A stretch of DNA of 64,000 nucleotides from Candidatus Yaniella excrementigallinarum. GTDB lineage: Bacteria; Actinomycetota; Actinomycetes; Actinomycetales; Micrococcaceae. Made by a program: the position numbers and the translations under genes. The notes under the pieces are model-generated. The model had not been told where the DNA came from. It saw only the letters and a list, made by a program, of their open reading frames with translations, and did not search any database. This document shows positions 53,720 to 63,017 of this stretch, piece after piece. The stretch spans positions 1-64,000 of the forward strand of contig DXHA01000097.1 in assembly GCA_019113675.1 (NCBI GenBank). Direction: 5' to 3'. Within the stretch, counting starts at the first letter, position 1. The number at the start of each line of letters is the position of its first letter.

Positions 53720-56685
53720 TGGCAACATAACTGCACGGCCCTGCCACCTGCTGGTTGTTCAGCAGATACGAGGACTGCGCGAGATACCACTGGTGGAACC
53801 GCAATAAGTTTTGGCCAAATCATCTGGTGTTCAGGTGAGGAATTTAGTGGCAAATAGAACCGGTCAGGAATCATCGCCAGCATTCGTCCGCCGGCTAACT
53901 CTCTTGAACCAAAAACGTAGATGGTCAAAATTGGTTCATGCTGGCGTAGTAGTTGAATGAGACAGTCTTCTAGACCTTGAAAACTTCCGGTAACTAGCTG
54001 AGTTGACCAACTTCCCCAGTCCGTGATGATCAAGGTAGTTGGTCGCTTATCAGTCAGTGAATCTTCTAGCCACTGAAGCAACTGCTTGAGTGTATCTGGA
54101 TCGGAACTGGTTGAATGAATATATTTATCCCAGCCAGAATTGTTCTGAGCTTGGTGTCCGCCGTCGAGCAGCACACACCGGTCGGGTTGCGATAAAACAT
54201 GTTCGCACACCACGTTGGCGGTCAGCTCAATACCACTGCCGCCTGCTCCTATCCAAGCCACAGATTTAGCCAAGAACGTGCCGTTTGTCTGTTGTGGTGT
54301 AGTACCCAGTGCGACCGGGTACTGGTCGCGTTGAGCAGGGTCATCGACTAGACCTAGGACCGCGTTACGTTTTGGAATTTCGCATGTACTTAGCTGAGCC
54401 ACACTTATATTTTGCGGTAGCTCCGGCAAAATTACCGGTTCAGGTATCGGCATCATCGTTGCTCGGTTATGCAGTTGATTTACAAGTGCCGTCCAGTCAG
54501 TTGTTGCTTGGATCCGTTGAGCATTGCTTTGTGAATGGGGCTGTATCACTATTGGTTCACTATTCAAGACATAACGGGCCGTCTGAAATAGCTGTGGCAG
54601 ATCTGCACCGGCTTTAAAATATGCCCGCCCGGGATTTGACGGAGAAATCCGAAAGGCATCGGCAGTGCCCAAAACTTCCCACGAGTCATGTTCTGTAGCG
54701 GTCCGCAAGCTGATGATGGCACCAATGTTGGCCCGAATATCGGAGCTAACCGCGCCTTGGGTTCGTTGTGTTGCGATAACGAGATGGAATCCTAGGGATC
54801 TGCCGGTGGCAGCCAGGCGTGCCAGAGTCTCTGCAGCAGTCGGATTTTGGTTCACTAGCACCCGCAACTCATCAATAGCCACGACAAGTCGGGGTAGGAC
54901 TATCTGAGGATAAGAACGACGGAATTCTTGATAATCAGGGACACTGTGGTCAGCGAATAATACTTCGCGTCTGTGAAGTTCAGCCGCAATAGCGTCCAGT
55001 GAACGAAACGATGTAGAAGCCACGTGATTCGTCTCGACACTCATAGTGTGGGGGAGTGGTTCCAGTATGTTAAAAGACGAGCCGCCCTTGAAGTCTAATA
55101 AAATTAGGCTTGCCTCGGTGGGTGGGTAGCGCTCAACCATCCCAATCAATACCGTTAGCAGTAGCTCAGACTTACCGGACCCAGTGGTGCCCGCAATTAA
55201 TAAATGCGGTCCGTCTTTTACCAAATCGATTGTCAGCCCCAAACGTCCGACACCTACTGCAGTAGTTAATGTGTCGGTGGCCCAACCTTGCATTGTAGCT
55301 GTAGACAATTGTAGGTAGTTTCCAGTGATCAGCGGCGCTGGTTGGTCCAGTGCTATTTCGTCATGGATGCGTTGCAGAACTGCGCTGCTGATGCCCAACG
55401 GCTCTAGGCTATGTGCCGAGATTGCTCCATCGACACGCTTCGCTGAAAGATCGATTACAGTTAAATGCTCATCAACCACCGCGGTAGCATGTCCGCAAAA
55501 CACCAATTGGTGACGATCAGGTCTGTACGAAACCAGGTTTGATACTTGGATTGTGGGCTTTCCACCAATGTGTCTGCCGTCTATGATTATTCCCGTTCCA
55601 GTGGCTTTTGCATGCCGGAATAACTGTGCCAGACACCAATTCCTAACTGCTCGCAGACTAGGCGGATCGCCTATTACCATGGTGCACTGACCAGGCTTCA
55701 ACGAAAGCGTCACGGCAACGGCAGTTTCTAGATGGGCATCCCAACTTCCAGGTTGTGAGACTTCTTCCATTGTGGCCTTGCGAATGCCTGTACCTACATA
55801 GATGATGGGGTGCTCCGGCTGTATCGTTTGTAAGCTTAGCGGATCAGGGTCTGTGCTCGTGAGAGCAAGGGTGAGCTGATGTGGAGCAAAAACTTCTGCT
55901 GCCATGGTTTCGGCTGTTTGATCGAGAGCGGCGGCAATTTGCGCTCTGAACCGTTTACGAGCGCGCCGATACTGCATGATCATGACGGCCGCGATGATCA
56001 CAGAAATACCGGCGAATAACAAGAAGTACCACATGCCGGTCATCACCATGAGAACAATACCTATCGCTAAGGGTGCGGCAGCGCCGATAACCTGCAAAAC
56101 CACGTTGGGTGGGGATGGGGCTTGTCCCGGTTGGATTTCGAAACTGCTAGGGGTCTTTGGTGCATTCAATGGTTTCCCAGTGCCCCGGTGTAGAAGAAAG
56201 CTTGTGCTGCCAGCTTGAAAGGGTTCACCGGATTCCCATAAAAACTGTGGCTGATCTATCGGGGCCACCAGCGTGCCATTCGAGGCCAGACGGATATCGA
56301 AGTGGTGTCCAGACAACCACGGATCACGGACCTGCGCTCGGGAAGCACCACGACCGACAGAAAGTTTGCCCCTTGTTAGCGGAAAAATACGTCCCGCATC
56401 GGAGCCAGCTGATGTAACTAAATACAACCGACTAGCAGTCCCAAACCGTCCTGCAGATCCGATAGGCTTTGCCACTAGTCGTCCCACACCGTCATCCCAC
56501 AGCTGAGTAAGACGCCTGAGCGATAACGCAGCCAGAGGACCAGCTTCGGTATGAAATTCAAACTGCGCGCCGCCCGGGAGGACCTCTTGCAACACAACTG
56601 ATAAACCGGCCCCTCCGTTATGAGGAATACGATTCAGCTGCCACCACGTCGGTGACGACACGAGCCCATAAATTTGCAACAGCAC
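53716..56685 (-). CDS. FHA and FtsK/SpoIIIE-domain membrane ATPase (EssC/EccC-like)
   Basis: 989 residues. An FHA-like domain lies at about 95-150 (GKLSVGRGASRAQVRDPWLS), and two membrane helices at about 195-217 and 219-238. The first FtsK/SpoIIIE motor has Walker A GTTGSGKSELLL (499-510), the EccC-like LILLDFKGGSSF and Walker B VVAIDEL (601-607). A second module (about 790-989) has a degenerate P-loop, GAGGSGIELT, without the lysine. The layout resembles type VII secretion motors. No WXG100 substrate or other type VII part is nearby, and the gene lies head-to-head with the Tad operon. Transported substrate unknown. Confidence 0.8.
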   Translation of the reverse strand: MLLQIYGLVSSPTWWQLNRIPHNGGAGLSVVLQEVLPGGAQFEFHTEAGPLAALSLRRLTQLWDDGVGRLVAKPIGSAGRFGTASRLYLVTSAGSDAGRIFPLTRGKLSVGRGASRAQVRDPWLSGHHFDIRLASNGTLVAPIDQPQFLWESGEPFQAGSTSFLLHRGTGKPLNAPKTPSSFEIQPGQAPSPPNVVLQVIGAAAPLAIGIVLMVMTGMWYFLLFAGISVIIAAVMIMQYRRARKRFRAQIAAALDQTAETMAAEVFAPHQLTLALTSTDPDPLSLQTIQPEHPIIYVGTGIRKATMEEVSQPGSWDAHLETAVAVTLSLKPGQCTMVIGDPPSLRAVRNWCLAQLFRHAKATGTGIIIDGRHIGGKPTIQVSNLVSYRPDRHQLVFCGHATAVVDEHLTVIDLSAKRVDGAISAHSLEPLGISSAVLQRIHDEIALDQPAPLITGNYLQLSTATMQGWATDTLTTAVGVGRLGLTIDLVKDGPHLLIAGTTGSGKSELLLTVLIGMVERYPPTEASLILLDFKGGSSFNILEPLPHTMSVETNHVASTSFRSLDAIAAELHRREVLFADHSVPDYQEFRRSYPQIVLPRLVVAIDELRVLVNQNPTAAETLARLAATGRSLGFHLVIATQRTQGAVSSDIRANIGAIISLRTATEHDSWEVLGTADAFRISPSNPGRAYFKAGADLPQLFQTARYVLNSEPIVIQPHSQSNAQRIQATTDWTALVNQLHNRATMMPIPEPVILPELPQNISVAQLSTCEIPKRNAVLGLVDDPAQRDQYPVALGTTPQQTNGTFLAKSVAWIGAGGSGIELTANVVCEHVLSQPDRCVLLDGGHQAQNNSGWDKYIHSTSSDPDTLKQLLQWLEDSLTDKRPTTLIITDWGSWSTQLVTGSFQGLEDCLIQLLRQHEPILTIYVFGSRELAGGRMLAMIPDRFYLPLNSSPEHQMIWPKLIAVPPVVSRAVLVSAEQPAGGRAVQLCCH

Positions 56686-56758
56686 AGCTATCCTTCCTGA
56701 TCAGTTGCTCCCAATTGTGACCGACCGGCGAGTTGTCGCGTCAGTATGGCAACCTACC

Positions 56759-56794
56759 TGTGGATAGCTCGGAAATTTGACCAACTTATCCACA
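56759..56794. other. Pair of inverted DnaA-box-like 9-mers
   Basis: TGTGGATAG (56759-56767, reverse of CTATCCACA) and TTATCCACA (56786-56794) face each other in the spacer between the FHA-FtsK and tadA genes. The second matches the DnaA consensus exactly. Confidence 0.4.
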
Positions 56795-56810
56795 AAGCGT
56801 CGCTCAGGGG

Positions 56811-56838
56811 TTGAACCTCGTGCAAATATGGGTAAAAG
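56811..56838 (+). promoter_or_regulatory. Possible Tad operon promoter
   Basis: TTGAAC (56811-56816) and TAAAAG (56833-56838) with 16 bases between, about 35 bases before the tadA start. Downstream of the DnaA-like boxes. Confidence 0.4.
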
Positions 56839-56880
56839 TGAACTTCGTCACGATAACAGGTTGAGTTGGTTTGGAGCATA

Positions 56881-58107
56881 ATGGAAGCACAACAGTTGTT
56901 GGAATTAGAAGTCCGGGAACTGATTCGCTCTCAAGGTATTGACCCAACTGGACAACCCGATACAGTGCGTGAGCTTGTCGCTAGCGCTACTGCTAGCTAC
57001 GATCAGCGCAGTATGCATGCGCCTTTGCCAATGGTTCACAACATGGCGGCTACTCAACAGGCTATTTTCGATGCTGTAGCTGGTTTTGGTCCCCTGCAGC
57101 CACTGCTAGATGATCCTGACGTCGAGGAAATTTGGATTAATAGCCCTACACAAGTTTTCTGCGCACGTTCTGGAATTACCGAATTGACGAATATCTCGTT
57201 ATCGAGTCAACAAGTAGCAGACCTGGTTGAAAAAATGCTTAAAACGAGTGGTCGCAGGCTTGATCTGTCGACTCCTTTTGTCGATGCAGCATTACCGGAT
57301 GGCTCCCGCTTACACGTTGTTATCCCGGATATCACTTCGAAGCATTGGGCAGTAAATATCCGAAAATTTGTTGTTCGTGCTCATCGTCTATCAGACCTGG
57401 TACGGAAACAAAGTTTGTCAGCCCAAGCAGCAGCCTTTCTCGATGCAGCCGTTCGTGCAGGCCTCAATGTGCTTGTTTCGGGTGCAACCCAGGCAGGTAA
57501 AACAACATTGCTCAATTGTCTATCCGCTTCGATTGGGTCCAGAGAGCGGGTAATCACCGTCGAAGAAATTTTTGAGCTAAAAATCCCGCAGCGTGATGTT
57601 GTCAATATGCAGTGTCGTCAACCCAATCTTGAAGGTATTGGAGAAATCTCGCTACGCAGACTCGTTAAAGAAGCCTTACGAATGCGACCAGATAGAATTA
57701 TCGTTGGAGAAGTTCGCGAGGCCGAGGCGCTGGATATGCTCGTTGCGATGAATGCTGGCTTAGCGGGTATGTGCTCTGTCCATGCCAACTCGGCTCACGA
57801 TGCACTCGCGAAAATTTGTACCCTGCCGTTATTGGCTGGCGAGAATATTAGTCGAGAATTTGTTACCCCGACTGTAGCAAGCTGTTTCGACCTGGTGGTG
57901 CACTGCGCTCGTAACAACGACGGTAAACGTCAGATTACTGAGATCTTGTCGGTAGGACAGCGGGTCGAAAATGGGATCATCGAATCTGCCACGACGTTTC
58001 GGATAGATAGCGGTCAGTTGGTCTTGAACCCTACCGGCCTGATGAACAATCCGAAATTTGAGGCTGCAGGGATAAATATTCGTGATGTTATTGGTGGGCT
58101 CGCATGA
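56881..58107 (+). CDS. tadA: Tad pilus assembly ATPase TadA/CpaF
   Basis: 408 residues from the ATG at 56881, with GGAG just before it; a TTG at 56866 is less likely. A type II/IV secretion ATPase that powers Flp pilus assembly at the inner membrane. Walker A is SGATQAGKTTLLNCLS, the Asp box is VITVEEIFELKIPQ, and Walker B is MRPDRIIVGEVREAEALDML, followed by the HAN segment MCSVHANSAHDAL. The P-loop GATQAGKT departs from the usual GGTGSGKT but keeps the lysine. Stop overlaps the next start as ATGA. Confidence 0.93.
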   Translation: MEAQQLLELEVRELIRSQGIDPTGQPDTVRELVASATASYDQRSMHAPLPMVHNMAATQQAIFDAVAGFGPLQPLLDDPDVEEIWINSPTQVFCARSGITELTNISLSSQQVADLVEKMLKTSGRRLDLSTPFVDAALPDGSRLHVVIPDITSKHWAVNIRKFVVRAHRLSDLVRKQSLSAQAAAFLDAAVRAGLNVLVSGATQAGKTTLLNCLSASIGSRERVITVEEIFELKIPQRDVVNMQCRQPNLEGIGEISLRRLVKEALRMRPDRIIVGEVREAEALDMLVAMNAGLAGMCSVHANSAHDALAKICTLPLLAGENISREFVTPTVASCFDLVVHCARNNDGKRQITEILSVGQRVENGIIESATTFRIDSGQLVLNPTGLMNNPKFEAAGINIRDVIGGLA

Positions 58108-58952
58108 GCGTCATTTTCGGGCTTCTTTTGGGCACTGGGTTGTTAGCGATCTGGTGGTCTTTTTGGCTCAGAAAAGCCAGGCCAGTACACCCTGCTCCAA
58201 CAAAACCCCAACAGCTCATTGCGCGCAGCGGTATCGCACATCTTACAGTTTCTGCAGTTGTGACTGTTTCATTGCTCTTGGCCGGAATTGTATTTATCTG
58301 TCTAACGGCGTTGACCGGTGCAGCTCCAATTGGTTTATGCTTCGGTCTATTTGCTGGGGCATTGCCTTGGGTAGCATTGGTTTGGCAAGGTAACCGGCGT
58401 CAAACAGCACTGCGCGAAATTTGGCCAGATGCCATCGACAACTTACGCTCCGCTGTACGCGCCGGCCTGACTCTGCCAGAAGCCCTGTCACAACTAGCAG
58501 ACCGTGGACCAGTAGAGTTACGTGATGCATTTGCAAGCTTTACTGCCGATTATCGGTCCGGTGCACGCTTCGACGATGCATTAAATCGGTTAAAATATAC
58601 TTTGTCGGACCCAACTGCCGACCGGTTGATTGCAGCCTTACAAATCACACGTGAAGTCGGTGGCGCTGATATCGGTCGACTCTTGGAAACTCTGTCAGAT
58701 TTCTTACGCGACGATGCCCGCACACGTGCTGAACTCGAAGCGCGTCAGTCATGGACTGTCAATGGAGCACGGTTGGCCGTTGTGGCACCGTGGGTTGTGT
58801 TGTTATTGCTGGCCACCCAACCACAAGCTGCAGCTGCTTACCAATCAGTGGCCGGTCTTTTCGTGCTATTTGCCGGCATGATTGTTTCTGTGATTTGTTA
58901 CCGCCTTATGTTACGAATCGGGTCGTTGCCTGCTGAACGGAGGGTACTGTGA
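58104..58952 (+). CDS. tadB: Tad inner-membrane protein TadB (type II secretion F domain)
   Basis: 282 residues. N- and C-terminal hydrophobic helices flank a cytoplasmic T2SSF helical domain (LRSAVRAGLTLPEALSQLAD; DALNRLKYTLSDPTADRLIA). It forms the membrane platform with TadC. Coupled to tadA (ATGA) and to tadC (GTGA). Confidence 0.9.
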   Translation: MSVIFGLLLGTGLLAIWWSFWLRKARPVHPAPTKPQQLIARSGIAHLTVSAVVTVSLLLAGIVFICLTALTGAAPIGLCFGLFAGALPWVALVWQGNRRQTALREIWPDAIDNLRSAVRAGLTLPEALSQLADRGPVELRDAFASFTADYRSGARFDDALNRLKYTLSDPTADRLIAALQITREVGGADIGRLLETLSDFLRDDARTRAELEARQSWTVNGARLAVVAPWVVLLLLATQPQAAAAYQSVAGLFVLFAGMIVSVICYRLMLRIGSLPAERRVL

Positions 58953-59881
58953 CAGCCGCGCTTTGGCTTGCTATCGGTCTGGCAGTTGCCGGTGGGATCG
59001 GGATAGCGCTATTGATTCTCGTGATCCTTCGATTTAATAAACCCGGCTTGGCTGAACGTATCGCTCCACAACTGCGAGGCCACTCAGCAGTTAATCCCAC
59101 TGAGCAACCCGCGCTAACGACGCTTGGTACGTTGTCCAAGTTGGTAGCGCCAGTTATTCAGACAGGTGTGGAGCAGCTAAACAAACTCAACCTGGGCAAT
59201 AATCAACTAGCAGCACGTCTGGCGCAGGCCGGTTCGCGGCTAAATGTCTCTGACTATCGAGCGCAGCAGCTCATTACGGCGGCATGTTTTGCGGGTTTGG
59301 CCACTGCGGGCTGTGTAACAGCTGCGGTAAATCACGCGCTGCACCCGCTAATCGGGCTACTTGTGGTCATCACAGCAACGACAGTGTCTTTTTTCGCCAG
59401 AGACAACTTCTTAACCAACCAAATACAAAAACGACGCACCAAAATCCTGGCAGAATTTCCTACTATTGCTGAGTTACTTGCATTATCGGTTGCCGCAGGC
59501 GACTCGGCTCATGGGGCACTTGAACGTGTTGCGACTACAGCCCATGGAGAGTTGGCCTATGAATTTAAGCTTGTATTGGCCGATATTCGATCCGGTGATA
59601 GTCTTCCCGTCGCGCTGAAATCTTGCTCCGAGCGGCTAAAACTCAACCCTGTTGAGCGTTTCATCACAGGTTTTATTGTGGCACACGAGCGTGGCACACC
59701 ATTAGCTACGGTCCTCTACGCTCAGGCAAGTGACGTCAGAGAACTCACCAAGCGTGAACTTATGGAAGTGGCTGGAAAAAAGGAAATTGGCATGTTGGTA
59801 CCGCTAATTTTTGGAGTACTGCCACTCACCGTTATTTTTGCTGTTTTCCCGGGACTCTCATTACTCAATATTGGCTTATAA
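58949..59881 (+). CDS. tadC: Tad inner-membrane protein TadC (type II secretion F domain)
   Basis: 310 residues, GTG start inside the tadB stop. N-terminal helix (IGLAVAGGIGIALLILVIL), T2SSF core (LALSVAAGDSAHGALERVAT; SCSERLKLNPVERFITGFI) and C-terminal helices. Platform partner of TadB. Followed 17 bases later by the pilin gene. Confidence 0.9.
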   Translation: MTAALWLAIGLAVAGGIGIALLILVILRFNKPGLAERIAPQLRGHSAVNPTEQPALTTLGTLSKLVAPVIQTGVEQLNKLNLGNNQLAARLAQAGSRLNVSDYRAQQLITAACFAGLATAGCVTAAVNHALHPLIGLLVVITATTVSFFARDNFLTNQIQKRRTKILAEFPTIAELLALSVAAGDSAHGALERVATTAHGELAYEFKLVLADIRSGDSLPVALKSCSERLKLNPVERFITGFIVAHERGTPLATVLYAQASDVRELTKRELMEVAGKKEIGMLVPLIFGVLPLTVIFAVFPGLSLLNIGL

Positions 59882-59898
59882 CCTTGAAAGGACCACAA

Positions 59899-60087
59899 AT
59901 GCATTTATTACTTTCTCTGTTAAGGTATTGTTCGGCAGCCCACCTAGCAAAGGACCGGGGCGATGTCCCTGGGTGGGTGATGATCACTCTAATGACTGCC
60001 GTACTCGTAGCGGGGCTGTTGGCATTAGCCGGACCGGCACTTAATGGCCTGTTTGAAGAGGCTATCGCACGGGTTTCTGGGGCCTAA
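59899..60087 (+). CDS. Short Flp-type pilin candidate
   Basis: 62 residues from the ATG at 59899, with GAAAGGA upstream. A charged leader ending KDRGDVPGW is followed by one hydrophobic helix (VMITLMTAVLVAGLLALAGP). RGDVPGWVMITLMTA is the typical actinobacterial Tad-locus pilin/DUF4244 pattern. Classical Flp pilins have a glutamate at position 5 of the mature chain after a cleaved glycine; I do not see it here, so processing is uncertain. It adjoins the TadE-like gene with no spacer. Confidence 0.75.
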   Translation: MHLLLSLLRYCSAAHLAKDRGDVPGWVMITLMTAVLVAGLLALAGPALNGLFEEAIARVSGA

Positions 60088-60462
60088 ATGCAGTCCAGTA
60101 AGGACTCTGGCTCGATTGTTGCTGAATCGGCGATGATCATCGCACTGATCACTTTGTTGTGCGGCACCATATTGCAACTCGGCGTTATCATCCATACCCG
60201 CAACACTATGATAGACGCCGCATCAGCAGGGGCACGTCATGCAGCGTTAGCCGATCGTGCATTGGCCGATGGCAAGCAGCGAGCCACACAGTTACTTACC
60301 AGCTCGATTCCAAATGCTAGCACTGCTTATGTCACAGTTAACCGCGAAACAAGCGGCGAACTCATCACCGTCACGATTGATCACCAGATACCACTACTGG
60401 GATTTATCACCGGACCGATCCCGCTATCGGCAACTGCTCACGCCTATGACCTTACGCCGTAG
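60088..60462 (+). CDS. TadE-like minor pilin
   Basis: 124 residues. N-terminal SGSIVAESAMIIALITLLCG is the TadE-type pilin-like helix with the conserved glutamate, followed by an extracytoplasmic beta-rich tail. Starts directly after the pilin stop. Likely a pseudopilin of the Tad apparatus. Confidence 0.82.
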   Translation: MQSSKDSGSIVAESAMIIALITLLCGTILQLGVIIHTRNTMIDAASAGARHAALADRALADGKQRATQLLTSSIPNASTAYVTVNRETSGELITVTIDHQIPLLGFITGPIPLSATAHAYDLTP

Positions 60463-60871
60463 TGACCATGGTTCAGCCACCGTGGAATTTATAGCATTAT
60501 CCGTGTTGTTGCTTATCCCAGCGATTTATCTACTTATTACCATCTCCCAGCTACAAGCTGCTGGTTATGCTGCTGTGGCTGCATCAGACCAGGCAGCAAA
60601 GGCATTAGCCTATGCTGGTAATGCTAGCCAAGCAGAATCCCAGGCCATTAGCACGGTGTATCTAACTGCTGAGGATTATCAAATAGCCCCAGAAACAACT
60701 ACCACGGCCATCCAGTGCAGTGACACCCCCTGCTCCAATCCCGGAACGCAGGTCACTGTGCACGTGTCTATCGATGTTCCGCTTCCGCTAATGCCGACCT
60801 TTATGGGTAGTCAAACGCGAATCGCCACGATGGAAGCCACCGGGTATCACGTCATTGGGGAATTCGAATGA
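60446..60871 (+). CDS. Second TadE/TadF-like pseudopilin
   Basis: 141 residues from the ATG at 60446, inside the previous gene (17-base overlap). A longer frame from 60257 gives a non-pilin N-terminus and is rejected. The pilin-like helix SATVEFIALSVLLLIPAIYL has the conserved glutamate. The extracytoplasmic part has a cysteine pair (IQCSDTPCSN) that may form a disulfide. Coupled to the next gene by ATGA. Confidence 0.82.
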   Translation: MTLRRSDHGSATVEFIALSVLLLIPAIYLLITISQLQAAGYAAVAASDQAAKALAYAGNASQAESQAISTVYLTAEDYQIAPETTTTAIQCSDTPCSNPGTQVTVHVSIDVPLPLMPTFMGSQTRIATMEATGYHVIGEFE

Positions 60872-61299
60872 CAAAGCCGTTGCATACTGATGAAGGTCAA
60901 ACTTCGGTTTTTACTATCGGCGTCACCGTGGTGATCTTGCTGGTAGCCCTAACGATTAGTGCAATTATGTCGGTGACCCTGCAACACAGAAAACTACTTT
61001 CGCTTGCAGACTCGGCAGCTCAAAGTGCGGCTACGGCTTTTACGTTGGCCGATCCTGGCGACGGTACGCTGACCATAACCGATGCATCAGCAAGGCACGA
61101 AGTACAAGAGCACATGCGCATCCTAGGTGCGGCAGAGTATTTGAATGACCTGAATATTGAAGCCGTGTATGTGGAAGGAGATACCACTGTGCTAGTGCGG
61201 CTTTCTGCCACCGCACATCCTCCGGTAGTCAATTTTGTCGTTCCCGCCGGAATTCAAGTCTCGGCCGAAGGCACGGCTCGAACCCGACTTGAACAATAA
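60868..61299 (+). CDS. TadG-like pilus-associated protein
   Basis: 143 residues. EGQTSVFTIGVTVVILLVAL is the putative Flp pilus-assembly TadG N-terminal segment, and the remainder is a short extracytoplasmic domain. Much shorter than proteobacterial TadG, which carries a vWA domain; that part is absent. Last gene of the Tad operon in this window. Confidence 0.78.
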   Translation: MTKPLHTDEGQTSVFTIGVTVVILLVALTISAIMSVTLQHRKLLSLADSAAQSAATAFTLADPGDGTLTITDASARHEVQEHMRILGAAEYLNDLNIEAVYVEGDTTVLVRLSATAHPPVVNFVVPAGIQVSAEGTARTRLEQ

Positions 61300-61340
61300 G
61301 TTATGTCTTAGCCACTCCTTTCGCGTATCCTTGAAAAGCC

Positions 61341-62450
61341 ATGGCTCATATTGACTATCCCGCAGAAATCGCAGATCTTCGACATACCTATGAATCGATC
61401 GCGGCCGTATCTGATGTTGAACAGATCCGCGCCGACATCGTCGAGCTTTCCAAAGAAGCTAGCGCACCCAATTTGTGGGATGACCCTGCTATCGGCCAAC
61501 AGGTTACCTCGGCGCTGTCTCGAAAAGAGCACGAACTGGAACGGTTGACCTCACTGCATGCGCGTATCGACGACCTTGAGGTCATGGCAGAACTTGCCCA
61601 GGAAGCTAATGACGCCGACCTGCACGCCGAAGCCGCCGAAGAGCTGAAACACATTTCCAAGGCTCTTAGCCAGTTGGAAACTGTCACATTACTCAGCGGT
61701 GAATATGACGAACGCGAAGCCGTCGTCACGATTCGTGCCGGTGCCGGGGGAGTAGATGCCGCAGACTTTACCGAAATGCTCATGCGCATGTATTTGCGTT
61801 GGGCCGAACATAATGGGTATCCCACCAAGGTTATGGATACCTCATATGCCGAGGAAGCAGGCCTGAAATCTGCCACGTTTGAGGTAAATGCGCCCTATGC
61901 TTTTGGCACCCTGTCCGTTGAAGCAGGTACACATCGACTAGTCCGGATTTCTCCATTTGATAACCAAGGACGTCGTCACACTTCCTTTGCCGCCGTTGAG
62001 GTGGTGCCGCTCATTGCCTCGGATGATTCGATTGAGATCCCGGATACGGACCTAAAAATCGATGTGTTCAGGTCCTCTGGTCCAGGGGGTCAGCACGTAA
62101 ACACTACCGACTCAGCGGTGCGCATGACGCACCTTCCGACCGGCATTGTAGTGTCGATGCAGAACGAAAAATCGCAGATCCAAAACCGCGCGGCTGCATT
62201 GCGGGTTTTACAGTCGCGATTGTTACTGCTTCGCAAAGAAGAAGAAGAAGCTAAGAAGAAAGAACTAGCCGGCGACGTCAAAGCGTCGTGGGGTGACCAG
62301 ATGCGTTCTTACGTGCTCAATCCATACCAGATGGTTAAAGACCTGCGGACCCACCATGAAGAAGGCAACCCGGATAAGGTCTTTAATGGCGAAATTAACG
62401 AGTTTATTGACGCCGGGATCCGGTGGCGCGCGGCTACACGACACGAGTAA
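61341..62450 (+). CDS. prfB: Peptide chain release factor 2
   Basis: 369 residues in one uninterrupted frame, so the programmed frameshift of E. coli prfB is absent, as usual in actinobacteria. It recognises UGA and UAA through SPF (204-206) and catalyses peptide release through GGQ (249-251, [10 protein letters not shown]). Own transcription unit after the Tad operon; ftsE, a frequent neighbour, is not here. Confidence 0.97.
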   Translation: MAHIDYPAEIADLRHTYESIAAVSDVEQIRADIVELSKEASAPNLWDDPAIGQQVTSALSRKEHELERLTSLHARIDDLEVMAELAQEANDADLHAEAAEELKHISKALSQLETVTLLSGEYDEREAVVTIRAGAGGVDAADFTEMLMRMYLRWAEHNGYPTKVMDTSYAEEAGLKSATFEVNAPYAFGTLSVEAGTHRLVRISPFDNQGRRHTSFAAVEVVPLIASDDSIEIPDTDLKIDVFRSSGPGGQHVNTTDSAVRMTHLPTGIVVSMQNEKSQIQNRAAALRVLQSRLLLLRKEEEEAKKKELAGDVKASWGDQMRSYVLNPYQMVKDLRTHHEEGNPDKVFNGEINEFIDAGIRWRAATRHE

Positions 62451-62495
62451 CAGCCGAACCTAGTCAAGCTATTGTGGTGCTGACACACTAGAGAC

Positions 62496-62939
62496 ATGAC
62501 TGAAAAACGCATTGTACAAGCTAGTCGCGCTGTTAACGCTCCTGCTGCAGAAATTTTTGAATTCATTGCCGATCCGGCGCTTCAACCGACGTGGGACGGA
62601 AACGATAACCTTGCCGAGGCACCAACGGGTCAACGTATCACTGGCGTGGGGCAACAATTTGTTATGCACCTGACAAACGGGCAGTCACGAACTAATCATG
62701 TGGTCGAATTTGAAGAAGGTCGGCGAATAGCTTGGAATCCGGCGCCAACCGGGGAACAACCCCGCGGTCATCTTTTTCGGTGGGAACTGACCCCGGTCGA
62801 TGCACATACTACCGAGGTTAGGCATACTTACGACTGGACCCAATTGACCGACGCCTCCAGGTTTGAACGTGCTCGTTCTTACACTGAGGAGGCCCTCTTG
62901 AATTCAGTTAACCGACTTGCACTGAAGGCGGAAAAATAA
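62496..62939 (+). CDS. SRPBCC-fold protein
   Basis: 147 residues of START/polyketide-cyclase-like pattern: VQASRAVNAPAAEIFEFIAD at the start, WDGNDNLAEAP, then the closing long helix (ARSYTEEALLNSVNRLALK). A hydrophobic-ligand-binding cavity is expected; the ligand is unknown. No catalytic motif seen. Confidence 0.8.
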   Translation: MTEKRIVQASRAVNAPAAEIFEFIADPALQPTWDGNDNLAEAPTGQRITGVGQQFVMHLTNGQSRTNHVVEFEEGRRIAWNPAPTGEQPRGHLFRWELTPVDAHTTEVRHTYDWTQLTDASRFERARSYTEEALLNSVNRLALKAEK

Positions 62940-63017
62940 GGCTGTACGAGTGAATAGTCCAGCGATGGTTTGCGTTACAATGTGTGCAGTACCACGCTAG
63001 ACAATTTAGGAGTCATT

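Noticed and set aside
56759-56794. Replication origin
   Set aside because: Only two DnaA-like boxes, no AT-rich unwinding region, and no dnaA, dnaN or parAB genes nearby.
60257-60445. Longer frame for the second TadE-like gene
   Set aside because: It lies wholly in the preceding gene and gives a non-hydrophobic N-terminus; the ATG at 60446 precedes a proper pilin-like helix.
61341-61440. Programmed frameshift in prfB
   Set aside because: The whole release-factor frame is continuous from ATG with no internal UGA.
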